A stretch of 13,066 bases of DNA from the NCBI GenBank assembly GCA_011524475.1, contig WTKG01000007.1, positions 1 through 13,066 on the forward strand, given 5' to 3'. Positions 1 through 9,238 of this stretch are shown one piece after another. Below the pieces are notes generated by a model. The model ran no database searches, had not been told where the DNA came from, and worked only from the letters and a program-made list of their open reading frames with translations. Source of the DNA: Demequinaceae bacterium. GTDB taxonomy: Bacteria; Actinomycetota; Actinomycetes; Actinomycetales; Demequinaceae. Position 1 is the first letter of the stretch. Each line of letters opens with the position of its first letter. A program made the position numbers and the translations under genes.

Positions 1-544
1 GAGGAATATTGGTGGCCATTCCCACCGCGATGCCGGCACTACCGTTCACCAACAGATTCGGGAAGCGGCTGGGCAACACCGTGGGTTCTTGTTCGCGGCC
101 GTCATAGTTGTCTTGGAAATCGACAGTCTCTTTATCGATGTCCCGCACCATCTCCATCGCAAGCGGTGCCATGCGACATTCGGTGTACCTCGGGGCAGCA
201 GCAGGGTCATTTCCGGGTGAACCGAAGTTTCCCTGACCATCAATGAGGGGGTAGCGCAACGACCAGTCCTGCACCATGCGTACCAAGGTGTCGTAGATCG
301 CCTGATCACCATGCGGGTGATATTTACCCATCACGTCACCGGTGACGCGAGTGCATTTGGAGTAGGCGCGGTCAGGACGGAAGCCTCCGTCAAACATCGC
401 ATACAGCACACGGCGGTGCACCGGTTTAAGACCATCGCGCACCTCAGGAAGCGCGCGCCCCACGATCACGGACATCGCGTAATCCAAATATGACCGGTGC
501 ATTTCTCCGGTCAGGTCCACCGGATCTATCCGGCCGTGCACCAC
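1..544 (-). CDS. gyrA: DNA gyrase subunit A, N-terminal 181 residues (partial)
   Basis: Breakage-reunion subunit of gyrase, which pairs with GyrB to introduce negative supercoils. The C-terminal part lies beyond the left edge. Reading the minus strand from 544 gives [20 protein letters not shown] near the start, then [20 protein letters not shown], the quinolone-pocket segment [13 protein letters not shown] (about residues 73-85), and the active-site stretch PRYTE with catalytic Tyr at about residue 120. It ends in [11 protein letters not shown]. The chosen start is the GTG at 544, one base after the gyrB TGA. An in-frame TTG at 556 overlaps the gyrB end by 11 nt and sits 4 nt after GTGAGG, and a second GTG follows at 541, so the start is uncertain by a few codons. 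The tight junction implies gyrB-gyrA cotranscription. Position 81 is Gln where E. coli GyrA has Ser83. Identity is certain; only the start is in doubt. Confidence 0.97.
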   Translation of the reverse strand, partial: MVHGRIDPVDLTGEMHRSYLDYAMSVIVGRALPEVRDGLKPVHRRVLYAMFDGGFRPDRAYSKCTRVTGDVMGKYHPHGDQAIYDTLVRMVQDWSLRYPLIDGQGNFGSPGNDPAAAPRYTECRMAPLAMEMVRDIDKETVDFQDNYDGREQEPTVLPSRFPNLLVNGSAGIAVGMATNIP

Positions 545-545
545 C

Positions 546-2719
<2,174 letters not shown>

Positions 2720-3280
2720 CTATCCGTAGGTATCCCGCGGCCCGCGGCCCGGAACTGAGCGCGGCCCCTTTGTCCACGAGCGTTGCTGAGGGGCAAGAAC
2801 CGTCACCTTTTTTACTAAAGAACGCCCCACGTTTTCGTTGAGACGCTGTCGCAAATCCCCTTCCAACATAGAAATTTGCGTTGCCCACGCGGTAGAAGAG
2901 GCCTGGACTACCAGCACCCCATCCCGAAACTCACGCGGCTCACAATGTTCAGCAACGTTATCGCCCACTACTTCTCGCCATCTGGCCGTCACCGACGACA
3001 CATCAATATGTTCCGACCACCCCAACGCATCAAACATGGCTTTCATCTGTGGGCCCACCGCTTGCGGATCTCGCCCGCTGCCATACGGCACAGACGTTCC
3101 CGCCTCGCGCCTTTTTCGCGCGACATCCCGGTGCGCTTGTCGAGCGCTACGTGGGGTGGAACCACGCGCCTTGGCATTACTGCGTGCCTGTTCTACCGCC
3201 CGTTTCGCAATCTCTGCCGGCGCAACGCGCGGCTCGTCTCCCGTACCGTCTTCCGCTGGGGTGTTGCGCGCCATGCTCAT
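2720..3280 (-). CDS. dciA: DciA-family (DUF721) protein, probable helicase loader
   Basis: This 186-residue protein lies between recF and gyrB, the standard place for the actinobacterial DUF721 gene. The N-terminal about 75 residues are basic and low in complexity (KAR, RSARQAHRD, RKRREAG), as is usual for the actinobacterial form. The DUF721 domain follows at about 77-170, with ALGWSEHIDVSSVTARWREV, VGDNVAEHCEP, and DGVLVVQASSTAWATQISML near the end. DciA is the ancestral bacterial partner that recruits and helps load DnaB where DnaC/DnaI is absent; applying that role here is inference from family and location. The ATG at 3280 overlaps the recF TGA as ATGA, so translation is coupled. The domain call is firm; the loader function is likely but untested here. 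Confidence 0.9.
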   Translation of the reverse strand: MSMARNTPAEDGTGDEPRVAPAEIAKRAVEQARSNAKARGSTPRSARQAHRDVARKRREAGTSVPYGSGRDPQAVGPQMKAMFDALGWSEHIDVSSVTARWREVVGDNVAEHCEPREFRDGVLVVQASSTAWATQISMLEGDLRQRLNENVGRSLVKKVTVLAPQQRSWTKGPRSVPGRGPRDTYG

Positions 3281-4407
3281 GCGTCCTTGGATCGAAGAGT
3301 CAGTGTCCCGTCCCCTACCGTAATCACTTCTCCGGCGAGTTCGGGCGGCACGTCATTTTCCACTGCCGCGGTAACCAACACTTGATCTGCCTCGTGTGCC
3401 CGGCTCGCAAGAGCCGCGCGGCGGTCTGAATCAAGTTCTGCAAAAACGTCATCCAAAATCAGCACCGGAGTTCCATCCGTATCCGCGTGAGGACCATCGT
3501 CGGCACATAACAAATCAAAAGTGCCGAGTCTCAACGCTAATGCAGCAGACCATGACTCCCCGTGACTGGCATATCCCTTGGCCGGAAGATCTCCAATAGT
3601 GATGACAAGCTCATCCCGATGAGGGCCTACGAGACAAAGACCCCGTTCGCGTTCCTTCGCGCGTACCGTGCCCAGGGCTTCTACAAATTGTTGCTCGATA
3701 TCTGTCACGTGTGTGGTCGCTTCACCTACGGAAGGTGCATAGGTCACCCCCGCATGCGCCCCATGAGCAATATCCGCATAGGCCTTGCGTGCGTGGGGAT
3801 CTAAGAGAGATACCGTGCGTGCTCTGGCAGCAGTGATGCGAGAACCAAGCGTCACAAGTTTCTGATCCCATACCTCGAGGGTCCCCATATCAACGTTTTT
3901 GCCTCGCGCGGATTTCAATAACGTAGAACGCTGCCGCACCACGCGGTCATAATCAGCAAGGTCTCCCGCAAGTGCAGGCTGAAGAGCAACAGAAATCTCA
4001 TCAAGAAGTGTTCTGCGGGTGCTGGGCTCACCTTTCACCAAAGCTAAATCTTCTGGTGCAAACAGGACGGTCCTCACAATGCCCACGAAGTCGCGCGGCT
4101 TACTAGGGTGCCCTCCCACCTTCAAAGTTTTCGCCGCACCAGAATTGATTGTTGCTTCCAGAACAATCGCTCGATCATTCTTGTGTACTTGTGCTCGCAC
4201 GGTAGCCTGCTCCGCTCCCATATGGATAAGAGGAGCAACGGTGGGTACCCGATGGCTATCAAGTAAAGATAAAAATCTGATCGCTTCCACCGCATTGGTT
4301 TTTCCGCGGCCATTTCGACCGACAAAAGTCGTGATTCCCGGAGGAAGATCTATATCTGCTTGGGTATACGAACGGAAGTTCGTAAGAGATACCCGCCCGA
4401 CACGCAT
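3277..4407 (-). CDS. recF: DNA replication and repair protein RecF
   Basis: SMC/ABC-like ATPase that binds gapped DNA and, with RecO and RecR, helps load RecA. The 376-residue product is of normal family length. It opens with the typical MRVGRVSLTNFRSY, followed by Walker A GRNGRGKT (30-37), a coiled-coil/lid middle, the ABC signature SHGESWSAALAL (about 281-292), and Walker B VLILDD (about 315-320) followed by VFAELD. All ATPase motifs are intact. The ATG at 4407 directly abuts the dnaN stop (TAG then ATG with no spacer), and its own stop overlaps the dciA start by ATGA. dnaN-recF-dciA is therefore read as one translationally coupled unit. Confidence 0.98.
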   Translation of the reverse strand: MRVGRVSLTNFRSYTQADIDLPPGITTFVGRNGRGKTNAVEAIRFLSLLDSHRVPTVAPLIHMGAEQATVRAQVHKNDRAIVLEATINSGAAKTLKVGGHPSKPRDFVGIVRTVLFAPEDLALVKGEPSTRRTLLDEISVALQPALAGDLADYDRVVRQRSTLLKSARGKNVDMGTLEVWDQKLVTLGSRITAARARTVSLLDPHARKAYADIAHGAHAGVTYAPSVGEATTHVTDIEQQFVEALGTVRAKERERGLCLVGPHRDELVITIGDLPAKGYASHGESWSAALALRLGTFDLLCADDGPHADTDGTPVLILDDVFAELDSDRRAALASRAHEADQVLVTAAVENDVPPELAGEVITVGDGTLTLRSKDA

Positions 4408-5532
4408 CTAGGAGGCGATGCGAATGGGTACTAACAAATAGCGGAATCCGGAATCCACCGGAGCGTCGGCCTCGGCAAGCCCCACGAACTCCACTGGTTT
4501 GGTGTCGTGTGTAAATCCAAACCTCACAAAAGGTGCCCGAAGTGCATTAAGCCCATCCAAAAGATATTGAGGATTAAAGGCAACCGTGATGTCTTCACCC
4601 TGCAACGTTGCTTCAAGCGCTTCCGAAGCTTGAGCGTCTTCTGAATGACCGGCATCCAGCGTGACCTGACCTTCACTAAAAGCAAGCCGCACAGAACTGT
4701 TGCGTTCTGCCACCAGAGCAACGCGCCTGGTTGCTTCCACAAGTTCAGTGGTGTCGACGATTGCAGTACTCGTAGATTCTTCTGGGAAAAGCCTGCGGAC
4801 CTCCGGATAATCACCATCCATGAGGAGTGAGGTAGAGACTCTTCCTCCTGAAGAAAATCCGACCAAATTCACATCACTTTCCGTCGATAGTGACAGCGTC
4901 ACCTCTGCAGATCCAAGCGCTTTCGCGGTATCACTCAAAGTTTTTGCCCGCAATAAAGTAATCGCTGAAATATCTGTTGCGCGGGGATTCCATGAGACTT
5001 CACGCAAAGCTAAGCGGTATCGGTCTGTCGCAAGAAGAGAAATTTTATCTCCCTCTATTTCCATGCGAACACCCGTGAGGACCGGCAAAGTTTCATCTTT
5101 GGAAGCAGCAACACTGACCTGGGCGACAGCCTGATCAAATTCAGCACCATCAACAACGCCCGAAGGATCAGGAAGCACGGGAAGTTCTGGATACTGGTCC
5201 GCTGGCATCGTTGCCAAGGTAAATCGACTCGCACCACATGTGACATGCACTTTGCTGCCTTCATGGCTGAAGTGAACAGGCTTGTGAGGAAGTGCTTGAG
5301 AGATTTCTTTCAATAGCCGGCCTGAGACCAGCGCCGTTCCTTCCTGCTCGACTGTGGCGTCAAGCTCACCACGAGCAGACACTTCATAGTCAAAACTCGA
5401 AAGCTTCACACCGGTGGCAGTGGCTTCTATTAAGACCCCCGCGAGTACTGGAACAGGTGGCCGTAAGGGAAGGGCGCGAGATACCCACGCAACACCGTCC
5501 GCCAAAACATCACGTTCAACAGTGAACTTCAT
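4408..5532 (-). CDS. dnaN: DNA polymerase III beta sliding clamp
   Basis: Ring-shaped processivity clamp that tethers DNA polymerase III and other DNA-handling proteins. The product from the ATG at 5532 is 374 residues, the usual length, beginning MKFTVERDVLADGVAWVSRA. Family landmarks follow in order: PVPVLAGVLIEA, ATMPADQYPELP, the second-domain VLTGVRMEI and LLATDRYRLALREV, the third-domain MDGDYPEVRRLFP, and the C-terminal FRYLLVPIRI that lines the partner pocket. A longer reading to 5571 adds 13 residues unlike the family. The ATG at 5532 is preferred because AAGGAG (plus-strand 5538-5543) sits 5 nt upstream. The gene lies just past oriC and its stop touches the recF start. Confidence 0.98.
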   Translation of the reverse strand: MKFTVERDVLADGVAWVSRALPLRPPVPVLAGVLIEATATGVKLSSFDYEVSARGELDATVEQEGTALVSGRLLKEISQALPHKPVHFSHEGSKVHVTCGASRFTLATMPADQYPELPVLPDPSGVVDGAEFDQAVAQVSVAASKDETLPVLTGVRMEIEGDKISLLATDRYRLALREVSWNPRATDISAITLLRAKTLSDTAKALGSAEVTLSLSTESDVNLVGFSSGGRVSTSLLMDGDYPEVRRLFPEESTSTAIVDTTELVEATRRVALVAERNSSVRLAFSEGQVTLDAGHSEDAQASEALEATLQGEDITVAFNPQYLLDGLNALRAPFVRFGFTHDTKPVEFVGLAEADAPVDSGFRYLLVPIRIAS

Positions 5533-5641
5533 GGAATCTCCTTGACTACCGTGCCCGACAGAATACGCCACTTCAGGGACATCATGATTGCGTGAGGTTT
5601 GCTAATGAAGGTGGAGGAGTAGGTCATAAGAGAAAGAACAG

Positions 5642-5666
5642 TAGTAGGTAGTAGGGGGTGTGATAA
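5642..5666 (-). other. Putative DnaA-trio / basal unwinding element
   Basis: Read toward dnaN on the minus strand, the order is TTATCACA (a DnaA-box-like word lacking one base), a C-rich cluster, then CTACTACCTACTAC. That is four CTA units with one extra C in the middle. In B. subtilis the same order (box, GC cluster, CTA-type trios toward dnaN) forms the BUS, where DnaA captures one strand by its 3'-GAT-5' triplets. The match in order and orientation is seen directly; the function is inferred. Confidence 0.6.
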
Positions 5667-5683
5667 CTGGGGAAAAACTACGT

Positions 5684-5703
5684 TTGGCCACCTAGAAGGC
5701 CAA
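5684..5703. repeat. Inverted repeat TTGGCC-N8-GGCCAA within oriC
   Basis: Two perfect 6-bp arms are separated by 8 bp, between the DnaA-trio tract and the minus-strand box at 5719-5711. The 20-bp symmetric span resembles a dimeric regulator site. No known actinobacterial origin regulator motif is recognised in it. Confidence 0.5.
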
Positions 5704-5769
5704 TACGCGTTGTGGAAATAGTGAGGATCATGCGGGGAGTACTCACCTCCGCTGTGAACTTAGGGAACT

Positions 5770-5853
5770 GTACCCACAGAACATCCCCAGATATCCACAT
5801 TTAATTCCACAAAAGAAAGGAGAAGTCCACGTGAATTCACAGAGTTATACACA
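5770..5853 (+). promoter_or_regulatory. Array of DnaA boxes
   Basis: Five 9-mers lie in the same orientation: 5770-5778, 5791-5799, 5803-5811, 5823-5831 and 5845-5853. The best are TTATACACA (fits TTATNCACA) and ATATCCACA (one mismatch to TTATCCACA). The other three match at 6 or 7 of 9 positions and are credible mainly because of spacing: 21, 12, 20 and 22 bp start to start, about two helical turns for most steps. They sit just after the dnaA stop codon. Confidence 0.7.
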
Positions 5854-5880
5854 GGTGTGCAATTCGGTGTTATATGCGTA

Positions 5881-7287
5881 TCAGCTGGGCTTTGACTGCT
5901 GTTTGATACGTGCGTGAATCTCGTTCACTTGGTTATACATTTGTCGCCGCTGTGACATTTGGTCTTCTACCTTCTTTACGGCATACATCACAGTGGTGTG
6001 GTCTTTGCCGCCAAAATGTTCGCCGATCTTGGGCAGAGACAGATCTGTGAGCTGACGACACAGATACATGGCTATTTGCCGGGCGGTCACAAACACACGA
6101 CTACGGGACGTGCCCGTCAGTTCGTCCATGCTGATTCCAAAGTATTCAGCCGTTGTTCCAATGATGCTGGAGGCCGTGACCTCGGAGTCGTCGTCTGTAA
6201 TCAAGTCTTTTAGTACTACTTGCGCCAAACTCAAATCAACGGGCTGACTATTGAGCGCAGCAAAAGCTGTGACCCGAATGAGGGCTCCCTCAAGTTCGCG
6301 GATGTTCGTGCTGATATTTGAAGCGATGTATTCCAACACGTCATCGGATGCGTGCAAGTCATCAACCGCCGCCTTTTTGCGCAAGATTGCGATACGTGTT
6401 TCCAGGTCGGGGGGTTGAACGTCCGTCATGAGGCCCCATTCGAACCGGGTGCGGAGCCTTTCCTCCACGCCATCGAGATTTCGTGGACTCACATCTGACG
6501 TAATGACGACGTGCTTCTCAGCGTTGTGAAGAGCATTAAAGGTGTGGAAGAACTCTTCGAGAGTCTGCTCTTTGCCTTGGAGGAACTGGATGTCGTCAAT
6601 GAGCAGGATGTCTACGTCTCGATATTGGCTTTTGAATTGAGCGTTGCGGTCATCACGGATGGCATTAATAAAGTCATTTGTGAACTCTTCTGAGTTGACA
6701 TAACGAATACGAGAAGCGGGGCGTAGGTGGCGGGTGTAGTGACCAATGGCGTGTAACAAGTGGGTTTTTCCGAGCCCCGAATCTCCGTAAATGAAAAGCG
6801 GGTTGTACGTGCGCCCGGGAGCTTCCGCAACAGCAAGAGCTGCTGCGTGAGCAAAGCGATTGGATGCGCCGATGACGAAAGTATCAAAGGTATATCGCGG
6901 ATTGAGGTGAGGGTCCGGCGGCGGTGATTTTTTACCTCGACCGCCAGCGGCCTGAGGAGGGCTTGCCACAGGTTCTATCAGTTCGTCTTCAACAAGTTCA
7001 AGTTCAGGGGGGGTTACCGAAGCGTCCACGGTTACAGCGAAACGAACCTCTTCGCCCACGGCATCACACAAAGCTTGGGTGAGGGGTTCACGAAGTTGTG
7101 ATTCAAGATAGTTCTTAGTGAAGTCCTCGGCGACCGCAAGAAAAACGTTGTCGTCCACCACAGCAAGTGGTTTGACGAGACGGATGAAACTACGGTGTTG
7201 TGGGGTCAGAGAGGAGTCTTTCCGCATCTTTTCCAGAGCAACAGACCAGACATCGTCCACGGATAATGAAGAGGTCTCCTCTGCCAT
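5881..7287 (-). CDS. dnaA: Chromosomal replication initiator protein DnaA
   Basis: AAA+ initiator that binds DnaA boxes, melts oriC and helps recruit the helicase. The 468-residue product has domain I at about 1-85, a short acidic and proline-rich linker at about 90-130, and the AAA+ domain III from RYTFDTFVIG (about 131). This domain has Walker A GDSGLGKT (168-175), Walker B ILLIDD (227-232) and the arginine-bearing RLRTRFEWGL (about 278-287). Domain IV is a helix-turn-helix with the signature LPKIGEHFGGKDHTTV (about 418-433). The linker is short compared with Streptomyces DnaA. The ATG at 7287 is preceded by GAAAGGGCGGGG. Its promoter must lie in the 230 bp shared with rpmH, where a weak box-like GTGTCCACG (7321-7329) could allow autoregulation. 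It is transcribed toward oriC. Confidence 0.99.
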   Translation of the reverse strand: MAEETSSLSVDDVWSVALEKMRKDSSLTPQHRSFIRLVKPLAVVDDNVFLAVAEDFTKNYLESQLREPLTQALCDAVGEEVRFAVTVDASVTPPELELVEDELIEPVASPPQAAGGRGKKSPPPDPHLNPRYTFDTFVIGASNRFAHAAALAVAEAPGRTYNPLFIYGDSGLGKTHLLHAIGHYTRHLRPASRIRYVNSEEFTNDFINAIRDDRNAQFKSQYRDVDILLIDDIQFLQGKEQTLEEFFHTFNALHNAEKHVVITSDVSPRNLDGVEERLRTRFEWGLMTDVQPPDLETRIAILRKKAAVDDLHASDDVLEYIASNISTNIRELEGALIRVTAFAALNSQPVDLSLAQVVLKDLITDDDSEVTASSIIGTTAEYFGISMDELTGTSRSRVFVTARQIAMYLCRQLTDLSLPKIGEHFGGKDHTTVMYAVKKVEDQMSQRRQMYNQVNEIHARIKQQSKPS

Positions 7288-7517
7288 GACCCCGCCCTTT
7301 CTTTCACGCCAAAACCGCGTGTGTCCACGTCAATGTGACAGCTACTCATGATTGTGCATCGAAGCCAAGCGCGTGTCGCTACCAGGTTTCAACGCGTAGG
7401 TGAGAGAGCCTATACCGTTTGGCCGCAACTGGGGTCGGCCGTGAAGAAATTTGACGACTATCCCCAACTGGCGTAGCGTTACCTCGCTCATCTGACCCCC
7501 ACCAGTGGAGACTTCCC
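7288..7517. promoter_or_regulatory. Divergent dnaA / rpmH promoter region
   Basis: This 230-bp non-coding region drives dnaA leftward and the rpmH cluster rightward. The rightward promoter is clear and listed separately. No convincing leftward -35/-10 pair was found. A TTGACG on the minus strand near 7337 lacks a good -10. A DnaA-box-like GTGTCCACG lies at 7321-7329 with two mismatches to the TTGTCCACA form. Confidence 0.6.
7451..7479 (+). promoter_or_regulatory. Predicted sigma-70-type promoter for rpmH
   Basis: The -35 TTGACG (7451-7456) and -10 TAGCGT (7474-7479) are separated by exactly 17 bp. TAGCGT fits the actinobacterial TAnnnT -10. Transcription would start near 7486, giving a leader of about 30 nt before the rpmH GTG. 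Confidence 0.7.
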
Positions 7518-7655
7518 GTGAGTAAGCGGACCTTCCAACCTAATAATCGTCGTCGCGCCAAGAAGCATGGTTTCCGGTTGCGTATGCGCACGCGCGCTGG
7601 TCGCGCGATCCTTGCCGCACGCCGCCGCAAGGGCCGGTCTTCCGTCTCGGCATAA
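7518..7655 (+). CDS. rpmH: 50S ribosomal protein L34
   Basis: Small basic protein of the large ribosomal subunit. The 45-codon frame begins GTG AGT AAG CGG and reads [20 protein letters not shown], then [20 protein letters not shown] and SSVSA, which is the L34 pattern along its full length. A GTGGAG ribosome-binding site (7505-7510) stands 7 nt before the GTG. The gene heads the cluster and is followed after 2 nt by rnpA, the near-universal bacterial arrangement that links ribosome and RNase P protein synthesis. Confidence 0.98.
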   Translation: MSKRTFQPNNRRRAKKHGFRLRMRTRAGRAILAARRRKGRSSVSA

Positions 7656-7657
7656 GA

Positions 7658-8002
7658 GTGTTACCCGCTCGTTCACGACTGACAGCGGCCGCGGACTTTG
7701 CTTCCGTTGTACGCCGTGGAATGAAGAGCGGACGAAGCACGGTGGTCGCCCATGTTGCCTCCGGAAATGTTCAGAATCCACGCATAGGTTTTGTGGTGTC
7801 GAAGTCCGTCGGAAACGCGGTCGCACGTAACAAAGTGAAGCGGCGGTTACGTGGAATAGCCAGCGAGCTTTTGTCAGAGTTACCGCTCCAGACACAACTT
7901 GTTCTTCGTGCACAGCCGGCAGCGGCACGCGCCCCCTACCCAGTACTCGAATCGGATGTGAAGGCAGCCGTGACATCGGCCATCTCTCGGGGGCGCCGAT
8001 GA
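7658..8002 (+). CDS. rnpA: Ribonuclease P protein component
   Basis: Protein cofactor that helps the RNase P RNA bind and cleave the 5' leader of tRNA precursors. The 114-residue product starts at GTG 7658, only 2 nt after the rpmH stop, and begins [20 protein letters not shown]. It carries [20 protein letters not shown] (about 43-62), the family core with the basic RNR-type helix (here RNKVKRRLR, 57-65). Length is typical. There is no separate ribosome-binding site in the 2-nt gap, so translation is probably coupled to rpmH. The stop overlaps the yidD ATG as ATGA. Confidence 0.97.
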   Translation: MLPARSRLTAAADFASVVRRGMKSGRSTVVAHVASGNVQNPRIGFVVSKSVGNAVARNKVKRRLRGIASELLSELPLQTQLVLRAQPAAARAPYPVLESDVKAAVTSAISRGRR

Positions 8003-8298
8003 TTACCCACCTCGTTCGTATCCCTCGCTACATAGCGATTGGGATCATTCGCACCTATCAATACGTGGTGTCCCCGTGGCTTGGACCGCGGTGCAAGTAC
8101 TACCCCTCGTGCTCGAATTATGGGCTTACCGCTGTGACCCGTCACGGTGCCATCAAAGGAACAGCGCTTGCCACATGGAGGATTCTGCGATGTAATCCGT
8201 GGAGCTCAGGCGGCATCGACGATGTTCCCGCTCGAGGTGCACCCTTGTTCGTATCTCACCAGACTTCCGTGACACACCACGTCACCACAACACAGTAA
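7999..8298 (+). CDS. yidD: Membrane protein insertion efficiency factor YidD
   Basis: Small membrane-associated protein thought to help YidC-dependent insertion. The 99-residue product carries the whole family signature: an amphipathic N-terminus ([19 protein letters not shown]), then [14 protein letters not shown] (29-42) with conserved cysteines, TRHGAIKG, and [17 protein letters not shown] (61-77). The last about 20 residues form a non-conserved polar tail. The ATG at 7999 overlaps the rnpA stop, and yidC starts 12 nt downstream, the usual neighbour. Confidence 0.97.
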   Translation: MITHLVRIPRYIAIGIIRTYQYVVSPWLGPRCKYYPSCSNYGLTAVTRHGAIKGTALATWRILRCNPWSSGGIDDVPARGAPLFVSHQTSVTHHVTTTQ

Positions 8299-8309
8299 GG
8301 ATCCTTCTC

Positions 8310-9230
8310 GTGGACCAAATTCTTTTCCCGCTCGAGTGGGCAATCGCGGCCGTGCTTGTGGGCTTCCACACCGCCTTGACCTTCCTCGGAATGGACGAAG
8401 CTTCGGGATGGACGTGGGCGGCGGCCATTGTCGGCCTGGTGATCGTCATTCGAATTTTGCTGATTCCGTTGTTTGTGCGTCAGATCAAATCCAGCCGCGC
8501 CATGCAGGTGATCTCCCCAGACCTGCGCAAGATTCAAGACAAATACAAAGGCAAAAAAGACGCAGCCTCACGTGAGGCTATGGGTCGCGAAACCATGGAG
8601 TTGTACTCCAAGCATGGCACTAGCCCCTTTGCTTCGTGCCTGCCGCTGCTGATTCAGATGCCCATATTTTTTGCCCTCTTCCGCGTCTTGAATAACAAGC
8701 TCGATGGAGGCATCGGTCTGCTTACGCCGGAGCTTGCCTCGCTCGCAGACAACTCCACCTTCTTGGGTGCGGCACTGTCGGAGACCTTCCTTGCCACAGA
8801 CAGTTGGAATGTGCGCATCGTGACCATCGTGCTGATCATCGCGATGGTCTCCACGACCTTCTTGACTCAACGCCAACTCACCCGCAAAAACATGCCGGCG
8901 GCAGCGTTGGAAGGTCCGATGGCCCAGCAGCAAAAAGTATTGCTGTACGTGTTGCCCTTTGTATTTGTGCTGTCTGGACCGTTCTTCCCCATCGGTGTTC
9001 TCATCTACTGGACTACCACCAACCTGTGGACCATGGGGCAACAGTTTTACGTCATTCGCAATAACCCCACTCCTGGCTCTGAAGCAGAGAAGGCGTTCCT
9101 TGAGCGCAAGCGCGCGAAGGACGAGGCCAAGGGAATTGTCGACACCGTCGAAGAGGTGCCCGCCATTGAGGAGGCGCCCCAGAGCCGTCAACGCAAACAA
9201 CCCCAGCGGAAAAATCGCCGTAAGAAGTAG
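8310..9230 (+). CDS. yidC: Membrane protein insertase YidC (Oxa1 family)
   Basis: Polytopic insertase that places proteins in the cytoplasmic membrane alone or with SecYEG. The 306-residue product fits the Gram-positive five-helix form without the large periplasmic domain. Hydrophobic segments lie at about 4-26, 34-56, 107-126, 168-186 and 210-245. Arg48 in VIVIRILLIP is the groove arginine. The cytoplasmic hairpin is SRAMQVISPDLRKIQDKYKG, and LPLLIQMPIFFALFRVL and YWTTTNLWTMGQQ are family motifs. The C-terminus is basic (QRKQPQRKNRRKK), as in ribosome-binding YidC tails. The frame is open further upstream, but those residues overlap yidD and do not look like YidC. GTG at 8310 is chosen because TAAGGA stands 8 nt upstream. 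No lipoprotein signal is seen. Confidence 0.96.
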   Translation: MDQILFPLEWAIAAVLVGFHTALTFLGMDEASGWTWAAAIVGLVIVIRILLIPLFVRQIKSSRAMQVISPDLRKIQDKYKGKKDAASREAMGRETMELYSKHGTSPFASCLPLLIQMPIFFALFRVLNNKLDGGIGLLTPELASLADNSTFLGAALSETFLATDSWNVRIVTIVLIIAMVSTTFLTQRQLTRKNMPAAALEGPMAQQQKVLLYVLPFVFVLSGPFFPIGVLIYWTTTNLWTMGQQFYVIRNNPTPGSEAEKAFLERKRAKDEAKGIVDTVEEVPAIEEAPQSRQRKQPQRKNRRKK

Positions 9231-9238
9231 AGGACACC

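Larger units (their letters stand above)
5533..5880. other. Chromosomal replication origin (oriC), dnaA-dnaN intergenic region
   Basis: This 348-bp non-coding interval between dnaA and dnaN has several DnaA-box-like 9-mers. On the plus strand are GTACCCACA (5770), ATATCCACA (5791), AATTCCACA (5803), AAGTCCACG (5823) and TTATACACA (5845). On the minus strand is ATTTCCACA (5719-5711). Nearer dnaN is a TAG-repeat tract (5642-5654) next to a G run, with a 6-bp inverted repeat at 5684-5703 between it and the boxes. The plus strand is strongly purine-rich from about 5605 to 5675. The stretch from 5533 to 5600 shows the dnaN ribosome-binding site and nothing else recognised. The dnaN promoter should lie here, but I could not assign its -10 and -35. 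Actinobacterial origins commonly occupy this interval, so the call is strong although the outer borders are set by the genes. Confidence 0.9.

Noticed and set aside
5533..5571. Upstream extension of dnaN by 13 codons
   Set aside because: The extra residues do not resemble DnaN, while ATG 5532 has AAGGAG at 5 nt and gives the canonical MKF start.
7488..7976. Minus-strand 162-codon frame opposite rpmH and rnpA
   Set aside because: It is antisense to two highly conserved genes, has no recognisable domain and is rich in Arg/Pro/Ser from reading GC-rich code backwards.
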